Of a DNA stretch of 64,000 bases, positions 44,708 to 54,252 are shown piece by piece. The notes under the pieces were generated by a model. That model made no database searches. It was not told the origin of the DNA and saw nothing but the letters and a program-made list of their open reading frames with translations. Source of the DNA: Novosphingobium sp. (lineage in GTDB: Bacteria; Pseudomonadota; Alphaproteobacteria; Sphingomonadales; Sphingomonadaceae); NCBI RefSeq assembly GCF_027489515.1, contig NZ_JAIXZS010000052.1, forward strand, positions 50,679-114,678. Direction: 5' to 3'. The first letter of the stretch is position 1. Every line of letters begins with the position of its first letter. The position numbers and the translations under genes are program-made.

Positions 44708-46351
44708 ATGGACTCCGTTATCCCGCGCACTGGCCTATGGCTGGCTGCGTTGTTCTTCGCGGTGATCGCCACCGCACTGGCGGTCGACACCGGCTTTGCC
44801 GTCCACATGGTGATCTGCGGTCTGGCCGCGTTCATCGGTCTCGTCGTCACGGTACGGGGCTGGGATCCCGCTGCCGCAATTCGCCCGGTCGATACAGGAC
44901 GTTATGATGACGACCTGATTCGCCTCGGCGTGATCGCCACGGTGTTCTGGGGCACGGCGGGGTTCCTCGCGGGGCTCTACATTGCGCTCGAGATGGCCTT
45001 CCCGCAGTTCAACCTGGGGCTGCAGTGGATCAATTTCGGGCGGCTGAGACCGCTGCACACTTCCGCCGTGATCTTCGCATTCGGCGGCAATGCGCTCATC
45101 GCGACCTCGTTCTACGTGGTCCAGCGCACCTGCCGGACGCGGCTTGCGCTGCCCGGTCTCGCGAAGTTCGTGTTCTGGGGATACCAGCTCTTCATCGTGC
45201 TGGCGGCGACCGGGTATCTGATGGGGATTACCCAGGGCAAGGAGTACGCTGAACCGGAATGGTACGTTGACTTGTGGCTCACCGTGGTCTGGGTCGCCTA
45301 TCTTGCGGTCTTCGTCGCCACGCTGCTCAAGCGGACCGAGCCGCACATCTACGTCGCCAACTGGTTCTACCTCTCGTTCATCCTGACGGTGGCGATGCTC
45401 CACCTCGTCAACAACGCGAACATTCCGGTGAGTTTCTTCGGATCGCGCAGCTATCCGGTGTTCGGGGGCGTGCAGGGCGCGCTGGTGCAGTGGTGGTATG
45501 GCCACAACGCGGTGGGCTTCTTCCTCACCGCCGGCTTCCTCGCGATGATGTACTACTTCGTGCCCAAGCAGGCCGAACGCCCGGTCTATTCCTATCGGCT
45601 TTCGATCATCCACTTCTGGGCGCTGATCTTTCTCTACATCTGGGCGGGTCCGCACCACCTCCACTACACCGCGCTGCCGGACTGGGCGCAGACATTGGGC
45701 ATGGTCTTCTCGGTCATGCTGTGGATGCCGAGCTGGGGCGGGATGATCAACGGCCTGATGACGCTCAACGGCGCCTGGGACAAGATCCGCACCGATCCGA
45801 TCCTGCGCATGATGGTCCTCGCGCTCGCCTTCTACGGCATGAGCACCTTCGAGGGACCGATGATGAGCATCAAGTCGGTCAACTCCTTGAGCCACTACAC
45901 CGATTGGACCATCGGCCATGTGCATTCCGGCGCGCTGGGCTGGAACGGCATGATCACGTTCAGCTGCCTCTACTACCTCGCGCCGCGCCTGTGGGGCCGG
46001 GAACGCCTCTACAGCCTGCGCATGGTGAACTGGCACTTCTGGCTCGCGACGCTGGGGATCGTTTTCTACACCGCCGCGATGTGGGTGGCGGGGATCACGC
46101 AAGGGTTGATGTGGCGCGAATACGGGCCGGACGGCTACCTGGTGAACTCGTTCGCCGATACCGTCGCCGCGCTCCACCCCATGTATGCGCTGCGTGTGCT
46201 GGGCGGGCTGCTCTACCTCTCGGGCGCCGCGGTGATGGCCACCAATATCACCCGCACGATCCTCGGCCACAGCCGCGAGGAAGCGCCGCTTCATTCGCCC
46301 GCCTTCGATCCGGCGCGCGACCGGCCGCTTGCACCCGCGATCGCCATCTGA
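44708..46351 (+). CDS. ccoN: Cytochrome cbb3 oxidase subunit I
   Basis: This 547-residue heme-copper oxidase catalytic subunit has about 12-14 membrane helices. It contains [28 protein letters not shown] (heme b His region), [13 protein letters not shown] (CuB His with the covalently linked Tyr partner further on) and [17 protein letters not shown] (CuB His pair). [13 protein letters not shown] and [11 protein letters not shown] follow. It reduces O2 with high affinity under low oxygen and pumps protons. ATG 44708 follows GAAGGG. It is first in a long cco cluster behind a good FNR box. Confidence 0.96.
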   Translation: MDSVIPRTGLWLAALFFAVIATALAVDTGFAVHMVICGLAAFIGLVVTVRGWDPAAAIRPVDTGRYDDDLIRLGVIATVFWGTAGFLAGLYIALEMAFPQFNLGLQWINFGRLRPLHTSAVIFAFGGNALIATSFYVVQRTCRTRLALPGLAKFVFWGYQLFIVLAATGYLMGITQGKEYAEPEWYVDLWLTVVWVAYLAVFVATLLKRTEPHIYVANWFYLSFILTVAMLHLVNNANIPVSFFGSRSYPVFGGVQGALVQWWYGHNAVGFFLTAGFLAMMYYFVPKQAERPVYSYRLSIIHFWALIFLYIWAGPHHLHYTALPDWAQTLGMVFSVMLWMPSWGGMINGLMTLNGAWDKIRTDPILRMMVLALAFYGMSTFEGPMMSIKSVNSLSHYTDWTIGHVHSGALGWNGMITFSCLYYLAPRLWGRERLYSLRMVNWHFWLATLGIVFYTAAMWVAGITQGLMWREYGPDGYLVNSFADTVAALHPMYALRVLGGLLYLSGAAVMATNITRTILGHSREEAPLHSPAFDPARDRPLAPAIAI

Positions 46352-46375
46352 CCCGGCCTGACAGGAGATACCGAC

Positions 46376-47125
46376 ATGGCCACTTTCATGGAACGCCACC
46401 GCAAGCTGGAGCGCAACGTCACCCTGCTGGGCGTGCTCGCCTTCGCGGTGGTGACGATCGGCGGGATCGTCGAGATCGCGCCGCTGTTCTGGATCGATAA
46501 CACGATCGAGAAGGTGCAGGGGATGCGCCCCTACACCCCTCTCGAGCAGGCCGGGCGCGACATCTATGTCCGCGAAGGCTGCTACGTGTGCCACAGCCAG
46601 ATGATCCGCCCCTTCCGCGACGAAGTGGAGCGCTACGGCCACTACAGCCTCGCGGCGGAATCGATGTACGACCATCCCTTCCAGTGGGGATCGAAGCGGA
46701 CGGGCCCGGATCTGGCGCGCGTCGGCGGCAAGTATTCGGATGAATGGCACGTCCAGCATCTGAGCGCGCCGCGCGAACTCGTGCCGGAATCGATCATGCC
46801 GAGCTACGGCTTCCTCAAGGAGCAGCCGCTTGATCAGGGCGACATGGTGCCCGCGTTGCAGACGCTGGAAAGGGTCGGCGTCCCCTACACCAGGGACGAG
46901 ATCGCCGCCGCCAACGATGACCTCAAGGCGCAGGCCAATCCCGATGCCGACCACTCCGCGTTCCTCAAGCACTATCCCGGTGCGACGGTGCGCGACTTCG
47001 ATGGCGACCCGAAGCGGCTGACCGAGATGGATGCGCTTGTCGCCTATCTCCAGGTGCTCGGCACGATGGTCGATGTGAATGCTCCGGCCGCGCAGGAGCA
47101 TCTCGCGAAGGAGAAGGGCCGGTGA
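46376..47125 (+). CDS. ccoO: Cytochrome cbb3 oxidase subunit II (monoheme cytochrome c)
   Basis: This 249-residue protein has one N-terminal membrane anchor ([25 protein letters not shown]) and one CxxCH heme-c site ([21 protein letters not shown]). A distal Met candidate lies in SIMPSYGFL. It passes electrons to CcoN from the periplasmic side. It starts 24 bp after ccoN, preceded by AGGAGA, and its stop overlaps the ccoQ start. Confidence 0.96.
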   Translation: MATFMERHRKLERNVTLLGVLAFAVVTIGGIVEIAPLFWIDNTIEKVQGMRPYTPLEQAGRDIYVREGCYVCHSQMIRPFRDEVERYGHYSLAAESMYDHPFQWGSKRTGPDLARVGGKYSDEWHVQHLSAPRELVPESIMPSYGFLKEQPLDQGDMVPALQTLERVGVPYTRDEIAAANDDLKAQANPDADHSAFLKHYPGATVRDFDGDPKRLTEMDALVAYLQVLGTMVDVNAPAAQEHLAKEKGR

Positions 47126-47310
47126 CGATCCTGCAGCTCTCCACCCATTCGACCTACGACCTGCTGCGGCATCTGGCCGACAGCTATGGGCTGGCGATCA
47201 TGGCGCTGGTCTTTGTGGGCCTGTGCCTTTGGCCGTTCCGCCCGGGCGGACGCGCAGCGAGCCGCGATGCGGCGCTCTCGATCTTCGAGGATGACACCAA
47301 TGACGCATGA
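47122..47310 (+). CDS. ccoQ: Cytochrome cbb3 oxidase small subunit CcoQ
   Basis: This 62-residue protein has a single membrane helix ([21 protein letters not shown]), the CcoQ pattern. It stabilises CcoP in the oxidase complex. The GTG start (47122) overlaps the ccoO stop (GTGA). The gene overlaps ccoP by 11 bp. Confidence 0.9.
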   Translation: MTILQLSTHSTYDLLRHLADSYGLAIMALVFVGLCLWPFRPGGRAASRDAALSIFEDDTNDA

Positions 47311-48229
47311 CACCACGCACCATGGAAAGGTGATCGATCACGCCACGGGCACGGCCAAGGTCGGGCACGAATGGGACGGGATCGAGGAACTCGACACCCC
47401 GCTGCCGCGCTGGTGGCTGTGGACCTTCTACGCGACGATTGTCTTCGCGCTGGTCTATGTCGTGCTCTATCCGGCGATCCCTATGCTGCATTCGGCGAGC
47501 ACCGGCACGCTGGGCTGGACGAGCCGAGGGGTGCTCGCCGACGATATGGCGCACGAAAAGGCCGAGCATCAGGCGGTTCGCAATGCCATCGCGGCGACCC
47601 CCATCGAGGCACTGGCCGCCAATCCGGCACTGCAGCGCGCCGCGATCGAGGGCGGGCACGCGGCGTTCAAGGTGAACTGCGTGCAGTGCCATGGTGCAGG
47701 CGGGGCGGGCGCGAAAGGCTATCCCAACCTCAACGACGATGACTGGCTGTGGGGCGGCGATCTGGCGACCATCCAGAAGACGCTGGTGAACGGCATCCGC
47801 CAGCCGGGCAACGATGCGACCCGCAGCAGCCTGATGCCGAGCTTCGGCAAGGACGGCATCCTCACGCCCGCGCAAGTGCAGGACGTGGTCAGCCATGTGC
47901 GAGTGTTGAGCAAGCAGGACCCGGCGAGCGCATCCTCGGCACGCGGCGCGCAGATCTTTTCCGACAACTGCGCCGTGTGCCATGGGGCGAACGGTGAGGG
48001 GAACCGCAGCGTCGGCGCGCCTCGCCTCAGTGACAAGATCTGGCTCTATGGCGGCGACCGCGCCTCGCTGACCACAACGGTGACCAACGCGCACGCCGGA
48101 GTGATGCCGGCGTGGACCGGGCGGCTCGATCCGGTGACGATCAAGATGCTGGCCGTGTACGTTCACTCGCTCGGCGGCGGCGAAGCAGCGCCTGCGCCTG
48201 CCGCGCCGGCAGCTGGGGCGGCGCAGTAA
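47300..48229 (+). CDS. ccoP: Cytochrome cbb3 oxidase subunit III (diheme cytochrome c)
   Basis: This 309-residue subunit has a membrane segment (WWLWTFYATIVFALVYVVLYP) preceded by the CcoP motif HEWDGIEELDTPLPRWW. Two cytochrome c domains follow with CVQCHGAGGAG and CAVCHGANGEG. It accepts electrons from the bc1 complex or soluble cytochromes. ATG 47300 has GAGG at proper distance; another ATG is at 47291. An Ala/Pro-rich tail ends the protein. Confidence 0.95.
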   Translation: MTHDTTHHGKVIDHATGTAKVGHEWDGIEELDTPLPRWWLWTFYATIVFALVYVVLYPAIPMLHSASTGTLGWTSRGVLADDMAHEKAEHQAVRNAIAATPIEALAANPALQRAAIEGGHAAFKVNCVQCHGAGGAGAKGYPNLNDDDWLWGGDLATIQKTLVNGIRQPGNDATRSSLMPSFGKDGILTPAQVQDVVSHVRVLSKQDPASASSARGAQIFSDNCAVCHGANGEGNRSVGAPRLSDKIWLYGGDRASLTTTVTNAHAGVMPAWTGRLDPVTIKMLAVYVHSLGGGEAAPAPAAPAAGAAQ

Positions 48230-48234
48230 GCCCC

Positions 48235-49716
48235 ATGAACATGATGGATCCCGACATGACCGCTGCACCGGCACCGCTCTATGCCAAGCGCACGGCGGTG
48301 TTTCCGAAGAAGATCGACGGGCCGTTCCGCCGCTTCAAGTGGTTGGTCATGGCAGTGTGCCTTGCCGTCTACTGGGGCACACCGTGGATCCGTTGGGACC
48401 GGGGGCCGCATGCGCCGGGGCAGGCGGTGCTCGTCGATCTCGCGCACCGCCGGTTCTACATGTTCGATATCGAAATCTGGCCGCAGGAGTTCTACTTCGT
48501 GGCCGGGATGCTGATCATGGCGGGGATCGGGCTGTTCCTCGTCACCAGTGCGGTGGGCCGGGCATGGTGCGGCTATGCCTGCCCGCAGACGGTGTGGACC
48601 GACCTTTACCAGCATGTCGACCGGCTGATCGACGGCGACCGGAATGCGCAGCTGCGCCTCAACGCTGCGCCCTGGACCCCGGCCAAGTTTGCCCGGCGGA
48701 TGTTCAAGTGGAGCGTCTACCTCGGCATCGCCTTCGTCACGGGCGGCGCATGGATCTTCTACTTCGCCGATGCGCCGACGCTGCAGCGCGCGTTCTGGAC
48801 CGGCACGGCGGCCCCGGTGGCCTATGCCTCGACCGGCATTCTCACGTTCACGACATTCTGGCTCGGCGGCTTCATGCGCGAACAGGTGTGCATTTACATG
48901 TGCCCCTGGCCGCGCATCCAGACCGCGATGCTGGATGAGAACTCGCTCACCGTCACCTACAAGCACTGGCGGGGCGAGCCGCGCGGGTCCTTGAAGGAAG
49001 CGAAAGGCGCCGCAAGCCCGCTGGGTGATTGCATCGACTGCAAGCAGTGCGTGGCCGTGTGCCCGACGGGGATCGACATCCGCGAGGGGCCGCAGATCGG
49101 CTGCATCACCTGCGCGCTGTGCGTGGATGCCTGCGCCAAGGCGATGGCCTCGGTGGGCCGTCCGCGCGGCCTGATCGATTACTGCACGCTCATCGATGCG
49201 GAGCGAGAGATCAAGGGCGAGCCGGCGCGGCCGGTGGCGAAGGTGCTGCTGCGCCCGCGCCTGATTGCCTATTTCGCGGTGTGGGGCGGGATCGGCCTTG
49301 CACTGCTGTTCATGCTGGGCGCGCGCGAACGGCTGACGCTTTCAGTGGCGCGCGAGCGCAATCCGGAATTCGTGCAGCTTTCGGGCGGCGCGGTGCGCAA
49401 TGCCTTCACGCTGGCGCTGCGCAATATGGAAGACCGCCCGCGCAACCTTCGCATCGCCGCCGAAGGGCTGCCGGGCGCGGCGCTCTACACCGACGAGATG
49501 GCGCCGGGCGCGGCGAGGGCCACGATCGACGTTGCCGTCCCGGCGGACAGCACGGCCAAGGTGCGGCTCTACGCTGTGGTTCCCGCCGCCCATGCGCGGC
49601 AGCAGGACTTCACCCTCGAGGCGACGCCGCTCGATCACGAAGGCCAGGCGGTGCGCCGCGAGACGCATTTTGCGGCGCCTGAAACCGAACATGAAGACCA
49701 CGAGGAGCACGACTGA
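48235..49716 (+). CDS. ccoG: Cytochrome oxidase accessory protein CcoG
   Basis: This 493-residue membrane protein of the FixG/CcoG family has several helices and a first Cys motif (RAWCGYACPQTVWTDL). A two-[4Fe-4S] ferredoxin segment contains DCIDCKQCVAVCPTGIDIREG and CITCALCVDACAKAM. The C-terminal periplasmic domain is Ig-like. CcoG is known as a Cu(II) reductase that supplies Cu(I) for cbb3 maturation. ATG 48235 lies 5 bp after ccoP; the stop overlaps ccoH by one base. Confidence 0.95.
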   Translation: MNMMDPDMTAAPAPLYAKRTAVFPKKIDGPFRRFKWLVMAVCLAVYWGTPWIRWDRGPHAPGQAVLVDLAHRRFYMFDIEIWPQEFYFVAGMLIMAGIGLFLVTSAVGRAWCGYACPQTVWTDLYQHVDRLIDGDRNAQLRLNAAPWTPAKFARRMFKWSVYLGIAFVTGGAWIFYFADAPTLQRAFWTGTAAPVAYASTGILTFTTFWLGGFMREQVCIYMCPWPRIQTAMLDENSLTVTYKHWRGEPRGSLKEAKGAASPLGDCIDCKQCVAVCPTGIDIREGPQIGCITCALCVDACAKAMASVGRPRGLIDYCTLIDAEREIKGEPARPVAKVLLRPRLIAYFAVWGGIGLALLFMLGARERLTLSVARERNPEFVQLSGGAVRNAFTLALRNMEDRPRNLRIAAEGLPGAALYTDEMAPGAARATIDVAVPADSTAKVRLYAVVPAAHARQQDFTLEATPLDHEGQAVRRETHFAAPETEHEDHEEHD

Positions 49717-50180
49717 TGGCACAGCTTTCGGCAAAGCCCTTTACCGGGCGGCACATGGCGCTCGTGATGACCGGCTTTTTCGGCGTGGTGATCGCGGTCA
49801 ACGTCCTGCTCGCCAACCTTGCGGTTTCGACCTTCAGCGGGACGGTGGTGGAGAACTCCTACGTCGCGAGCCAGGGCTTCAACCGCTTGCTCGGCGCGGC
49901 AAAGGCCGACAAGGCGCTGGGCTGGCAAATGGCGCTTGCGCGTGTGGGTTCCGGCAACGTGCGTTTCACGCTGAGCGATGCAAGCGCACGGCCGCTGGCG
50001 GGCGCGGCCGTGCGCGCGCAGGCGGATCATCCGCTGGGTGCCCGGGTGCCCGTCGTGATGAACCCGCGCGAGGTGGCACCGGGTGTCTACGAAGCGGCGC
50101 TGCCCGCGGGGCGCTGGCATGTCGGCATCGAGGTGCGCAGTGGCGGCCACGTCTGGCATGCCGAGGATGACGCGCTGTGA
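49716..50180 (+). CDS. ccoH: FixH/CcoH cbb3 assembly protein
   Basis: This 154-residue protein has one N-terminal membrane helix (FTGRHMALVMTGFFGVVIAVNVLLANLAVSTFSG) and a periplasmic domain. Family wording includes VVENSYVASQGFN and AGRWHVGIEVRSGG. It stays with the oxidase during assembly and is needed for its stability. The start overlaps the ccoG stop (TGATG) and the stop overlaps ccoI (GTGA). Confidence 0.93.
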   Translation: MAQLSAKPFTGRHMALVMTGFFGVVIAVNVLLANLAVSTFSGTVVENSYVASQGFNRLLGAAKADKALGWQMALARVGSGNVRFTLSDASARPLAGAAVRAQADHPLGARVPVVMNPREVAPGVYEAALPAGRWHVGIEVRSGGHVWHAEDDAL

Positions 50181-52294
50181 ACGTGGCATCGGCGCGCCTC
50201 GCCCCGCAGGTCAGCCGCACCGTGCTCGCGGTGCCGGGGATGCATTGCGCGGGCTGCATGGGCAAAGTCGAGCGCGCGCTGGGCGCGGTGCCGGGCGTGG
50301 CTTCGGCGCGCGCCAACCTGACCGCGCGGACCATTGCGGTCGATCACATGGGCACGGTCGAGATCCCCGACCTCGTTGCGGCGCTTGCGGGGGTGGGCTT
50401 TGCCGCCGAGCCGCGTGAGGACGCGGTCGAGCCGCCCTCCGCCTCGCGCGAGTTGCTCGCGCCGCTGGCGGTGGCGGCGTTTGCCTGCATGAACGTGATG
50501 CTGCTTTCGGTGAGCGTCTGGTCCGGAGCGGATGGCAGCACGCGCGATCTGTTTCACTGGCTTTCGGCGCTGATCGGTGTTCCGGCGATCCTCTATGCCG
50601 GGCAGCCGTTCTTCCGCTCGGCGCTCGGCGCGCTGAAGCGCGGGCGGACCAACATGGATGTGCCGATTTCGATCGGGGTTACCCTGGCGACTGGCCTTTC
50701 CTGCTACGAAACGCTGACCGGGGGCAAGGAAGCCTGGTTTGACGGCACCTTGATGCTGCTCCTCTTCCTCCTCGCAGGCCGTGCGCTCGATGCGATGATG
50801 CGCGACCGCGCGCGGGCCGGCGTCGCCGCGCTGCTGCGGCAGGCGGCGAGCGGGGCAATGGTCGTGGGCACGGACGGCGCGCTGCGCTGGACTGCGGCCG
50901 CTGTGCTTGCGCCGGGCATGATGATGCGCGTCGCGGCGGGCGAACGCTTGGCGGCGGATGGCGCAATCACCAACGGCACGAGCCGGTTCGACCAATCCCT
51001 GCTGACGGGCGAGACTGCGCCGGTGCCGGCAGGGCCGGGGCAGCCGGTGCTGGCGGGCATGCTCAATCTCGATACGCCGGTCGATGTGATCGTCACCGCA
51101 GCGGGGCAGGGCACTGCGCTCGCCGAGATTGCGCAGGCGATGGAATCGGCGGGGCAGGCCAAGAGCGCCTTTGTGCGGATCGCGGACCGCGCTTCGCGGC
51201 TCTATGCGCCTGCGGTGCACACGCTCGCAGCGCTGAGCTTTGCGGGGTGGTTGATCGCAGGGGCGAGCTTCCACCAGGCGCTGGTGGTGGGCATTGCGGT
51301 TCTGATCATCACGTGCCCCTGCGCGCTGGGCCTTGCCGTGCCGGTGGCGCAAGTCGTCGCGGCAGGGGCGCTGCTGAAGCAGGGCGTGATGGTGAAGGAC
51401 GGCTCGGCCATCGAGCGACTGGCGCGGGTGGACCGCGTGCTGCTCGACAAGACGGGGACGCTCACGATGGGCCGCCCGGTTCCCGATGCTGCAGTGCTGG
51501 AAGCGCTGGGCGAGGAGGAGGCCGCGGTTGCGCTCGCGCTCGCCAGCCACAGCCGGCATCCGCTCTCTCAGGCGCTGGCCCTGGCCCTTGCGGCGCGCGG
51601 CGTGCGCGCGGCGACGGTTGAGGACGTGCGCGAGACGGCGGGGCGCGGGGTTTCCGGTACGTGGAGGGGTCTTGCGGTTTCGCTGGGGCGGCCTTCGCAG
51701 AGCAGCGGAACCTCTGCTGCGCTGGCCATCGGCGCGGGGCCTGTGCGCGTGATCGGTTTTGCCGACCGGCTGCGGCCCGACGCGCGCGAAGCGCTGGCCG
51801 ATCTCGCGGCGCTCGGCATCCCGGCGTCGATCCTTTCCGGCGACAATACCGCGGCCGTGCGGATTACCGCCCGCGAGACGGGGCTTACCGGGCAGGCAGC
51901 GGCGCTGCCGGCAGACAAGCTCGACGCCATCCAGCGGCTGCAGCGCAGCGGCAAGTGCGTGCTGATGGTGGGTGATGGCATCAACGACGGCCCTGCGCTC
52001 GCCGCTGCCGACGCTTCGATTGCGCCGGGCAGCGCCAGCGACGTGGGGCGCCAGGCGGCGGATTTCGTGTTTACCGGCGATTCGCTGCTCGCCTTGCCGC
52101 GCGCGGTGCGGGCCAGCCGACGGACGATGCGCGTGGTGCGCGAAAACTTCGCCGCCGCGATCCTCTACAATGCCTTTGCCGTGCCGCTGGCGATGGCAGG
52201 GCTGGTGACGCCGCTGATGGCGGCGATTGCCATGGCGACCTCGTCACTGATCGTGGTGGGCAATTCGCTCCGCCTTGCGGGAGCCGCCAAATGA
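50177..52294 (+). CDS. ccoI: Copper-transporting P-type ATPase for cbb3 assembly
   Basis: This 705-residue P1B ATPase has one N-terminal heavy-metal domain (GMHCAGCMGKVERAL), the transmembrane Cys-Pro-Cys motif ITCPCALGLAVPVAQ, and the phosphorylation motif LLDKTGTLTMG. It also has SRHPLSQAL and VGDGINDGPALAAADASIA. CcoI exports Cu(I) to the periplasmic side for insertion into CcoN. The GTG start overlaps the ccoH stop. The stop overlaps ccoS (ATGA). Confidence 0.95.
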   Translation: MNVASARLAPQVSRTVLAVPGMHCAGCMGKVERALGAVPGVASARANLTARTIAVDHMGTVEIPDLVAALAGVGFAAEPREDAVEPPSASRELLAPLAVAAFACMNVMLLSVSVWSGADGSTRDLFHWLSALIGVPAILYAGQPFFRSALGALKRGRTNMDVPISIGVTLATGLSCYETLTGGKEAWFDGTLMLLLFLLAGRALDAMMRDRARAGVAALLRQAASGAMVVGTDGALRWTAAAVLAPGMMMRVAAGERLAADGAITNGTSRFDQSLLTGETAPVPAGPGQPVLAGMLNLDTPVDVIVTAAGQGTALAEIAQAMESAGQAKSAFVRIADRASRLYAPAVHTLAALSFAGWLIAGASFHQALVVGIAVLIITCPCALGLAVPVAQVVAAGALLKQGVMVKDGSAIERLARVDRVLLDKTGTLTMGRPVPDAAVLEALGEEEAAVALALASHSRHPLSQALALALAARGVRAATVEDVRETAGRGVSGTWRGLAVSLGRPSQSSGTSAALAIGAGPVRVIGFADRLRPDAREALADLAALGIPASILSGDNTAAVRITARETGLTGQAAALPADKLDAIQRLQRSGKCVLMVGDGINDGPALAAADASIAPGSASDVGRQAADFVFTGDSLLALPRAVRASRRTMRVVRENFAAAILYNAFAVPLAMAGLVTPLMAAIAMATSSLIVVGNSLRLAGAAK

Positions 52295-52440
52295 CCTCGA
52301 TCCTCATCCTTATCCCCATCGCGCTCGGTATGGGACTGCTTGGACTTGCTGCCTTTTTCTGGGCGCTGCGGGGCGGGCAGTTCAGCGACCTCGACGGCGC
52401 GGCAGCGCGCATCCTGATCGACGAGGATACGCCGCTGTGA
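52291..52440 (+). CDS. ccoS: cbb3 oxidase maturation protein CcoS
   Basis: This 49-residue protein is one membrane helix (SILILIPIALGMGLLGLAAFF) followed by WALRGGQFSDLDGAAARILIDED, the exact CcoS pattern. CcoS is required to insert the cofactors into CcoN. The ATG overlaps the ccoI stop, and the TGA overlaps the GTG of the next small gene. Confidence 0.95.
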   Translation: MTSILILIPIALGMGLLGLAAFFWALRGGQFSDLDGAAARILIDEDTPL

Positions 52441-52688
52441 AGCGCCCGTTCGCCTTGCTCGCCACTCTGGCCGTGTTGCAACTGGCGATCCCGGTGCAGG
52501 CTTCGACGGCTTCCGGGAGCCCCAGAATGATCGCCCTGTGCGGTGGCGGCGCGCCGATCCCGTTGCCCATGAAAAATCACGATGCAGACAAGCCGTGTTG
52601 CAAGATTTGCCATAGCGCAATGCGCAAGCGGTTTGCGGGTGGCACTTGCTGCGGGGAGAACGACGACGAAGAGGACTCCGGGCAATGA
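52437..52688 (+). CDS. Small exported Cys/His-rich protein between ccoS and hemN, function unknown
   Basis: This 83-residue protein starts at GTG 52437 inside the ccoS stop (GTGA), and its TGA overlaps the hemN ATG (ATGA), so both ends are translationally coupled. It has a signal peptide-like start (MKRPFALLATLAVLQLAIPVQAS), then a Cys/His-rich region: MIALCGGG, KNHDADKPCCKICHSAMRKR, GGTCCGE, and an acidic tail. Six cysteines and two histidines in about 50 residues suggest metal (copper or heme) binding outside the cytoplasm. I do not recognise the family; a DUF2946-like relation is possible. Its place between copper-delivery and heme genes suggests a role in cbb3 maturation. Confidence 0.7.
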   Translation: MKRPFALLATLAVLQLAIPVQASTASGSPRMIALCGGGAPIPLPMKNHDADKPCCKICHSAMRKRFAGGTCCGENDDEEDSGQ

Positions 52689-54028
52689 GCGGGCCATCCA
52701 CTGCTGAGCAGTTTGCCGACTGGATCTACTATCCGGAGCTGCTCGCGCGGCCGGTGCCGCGCTATACCAGCTATCCAACCGCGGCCGAGTTTGTCGACGG
52801 GAGTTTCGAGCTGCGCCAACGCATCTCGCTCGCCAGCCTGACCGGGCCGGTCTCGATCTACCTCCATATCCCCTATTGCGAGGAGATCTGCTGGTACTGC
52901 GGCTGCAATACGGGCGCGGCGAACAAGCGCCACCGGCTGACTGCCTATCTCGAGGCGCTGCACCGCGAGATCGCGCTGGTGGCGGACATGCTCGATCCTT
53001 CCGTGCATATCGAACACATCGCGTTCGGCGGGGGCAGCCCCAATGCCGTGCCGCCGACCGAGTTCGTGCGGCTGATCGATGCGCTGGTGCTCGCCTTCCG
53101 CTTCGTGCGCCCGGCGCTGTCGGTCGAACTCGATCCGCGCACGTTGACGCGCGACTGGCTCACCGCGATCCGCGGCATTGGCGTCACCCGCGTCAGCCTT
53201 GGCGTGCAGACACTAAACCCGGCGGTGCAGGAGGCGATCGGGCGCGTTCAGCCCATCGAGATGATCGAGCGCGCGGTGCAAGGTCTGCGCGGGGCGGGCG
53301 TCGGTTCGATCAACTTCGACCTGATGTACGGCCTGCCGCATCAGGACGACGCGGTGCTCGCCGAAACGCTGGCGCAGAGCGTGGCGATGGGGCCGAACCG
53401 GATTGCCCTGTTCGGCTATGCCCACGTGCCGCACCTGATCCCGCGCCAGCGCCGGATCGATGGATCGGACCTGCCCGACCAGCGCGGGCGCTTCCGCATG
53501 GCGGCGATGGGCGCGCGGCAGCTGATCGATGCGGGCTATCAGGCGGTCGGCTTCGATCACTTCGCGCTTCCCGATGATCCGCTTGCGCGCGCAGCCCGCA
53601 ACGGCACGCTGCGGCGCAATTTCCAGGGATTTACGGAAGATTCTGCAAGCGTGCTGATAGGTCTCGGCGCCTCGGCGATCAGCGAGCTGCCCGGGCTGAT
53701 GGTGCAGAACGAGAAGAACCCCGGCCGCTACCGCATGCTGATCGGGGCAGAGCAGCTCGCCGGCCGCCGCGGGATCGAGACCGGCCCCGAGGACGAACGC
53801 CGCGCCGCGCTGATCGAGGCACTGCTGTGCAAGGGTGCGGCCAAGATCGACGCCGATATGCTGAACGCCGCGCGGCCTCGGCTGGAGCCATTCGCCAAGG
53901 TCGGGCTGGTATCGCTCGAGCGCGGCTGGCTGCGGCTGGAGGCAGGCGCTGCGCCCTATGCCAGAGCGATAGCCTCGGTGTTCGATGCCTATCGCAGCGA
54001 GGAGCGCAGTTTCAGTTCGGCGATCTGA
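52685..54028 (+). CDS. hemN: Oxygen-independent coproporphyrinogen III oxidase
   Basis: This 447-residue radical SAM enzyme has the cluster motif HIPYCEEICWYCGC and the preceding PRYTSYPTA that is typical of true HemN. It also contains HIAFGGGSPN, GVQTLNPAVQEAIGRVQP, INFDLMYGLPHQ and DHFALPDDPLA. It converts coproporphyrinogen III to protoporphyrinogen IX without oxygen, supplying heme to the cbb3 oxidase under low oxygen. The start overlaps the small Cys-rich gene. It is the last gene of the overlapping cluster. Confidence 0.96.
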   Translation: MSGPSTAEQFADWIYYPELLARPVPRYTSYPTAAEFVDGSFELRQRISLASLTGPVSIYLHIPYCEEICWYCGCNTGAANKRHRLTAYLEALHREIALVADMLDPSVHIEHIAFGGGSPNAVPPTEFVRLIDALVLAFRFVRPALSVELDPRTLTRDWLTAIRGIGVTRVSLGVQTLNPAVQEAIGRVQPIEMIERAVQGLRGAGVGSINFDLMYGLPHQDDAVLAETLAQSVAMGPNRIALFGYAHVPHLIPRQRRIDGSDLPDQRGRFRMAAMGARQLIDAGYQAVGFDHFALPDDPLARAARNGTLRRNFQGFTEDSASVLIGLGASAISELPGLMVQNEKNPGRYRMLIGAEQLAGRRGIETGPEDERRAALIEALLCKGAAKIDADMLNAARPRLEPFAKVGLVSLERGWLRLEAGAAPYARAIASVFDAYRSEERSFSSAI

Positions 54029-54090
54029 GGGCCGTCCGAGAGGACATCAACACGGGCATTGTCCTGAAGAGACTGCCCTACTGCTCTGGG

Positions 54091-54115
54091 TTGCTTCGCT
54101 ACGCTCGCAATGACG
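54091..54115. repeat. REP-like element after hemN
   Basis: TTGCTTCGCTACGCTCGCAA followed by TGACG is an imperfect inverted repeat. This wording is commonly scattered in proteobacterial genomes as an intergenic repeat. Apart from it, the 224 bp between hemN and eda show no gene. Confidence 0.55.
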
Positions 54116-54252
54116 AGGTGCGGGGAAGAACACGCAGAGAGTACTCGGCCTCCCGAACGAAGAATAGCTATGCGTGTGCCCGATTGCAGGCTGCAAGCCG
54201 CGCCCCCGCGCGTTAGGTCAGGGCACACCCCAAACCAGCCCAGCGAGTTCCC

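Noticed and set aside
44735..47101. Leftward open frame of 788 codons opposite ccoN-ccoO
   Set aside because: Shadow of the cbb3 genes, whose heme and copper motifs are unmistakable; no motif in the antisense product.
54056..54252. Short rightward open frame running from the end of hemN toward eda
   Set aside because: It overlaps a REP-like repeat and has no coding character or ribosome-binding site.
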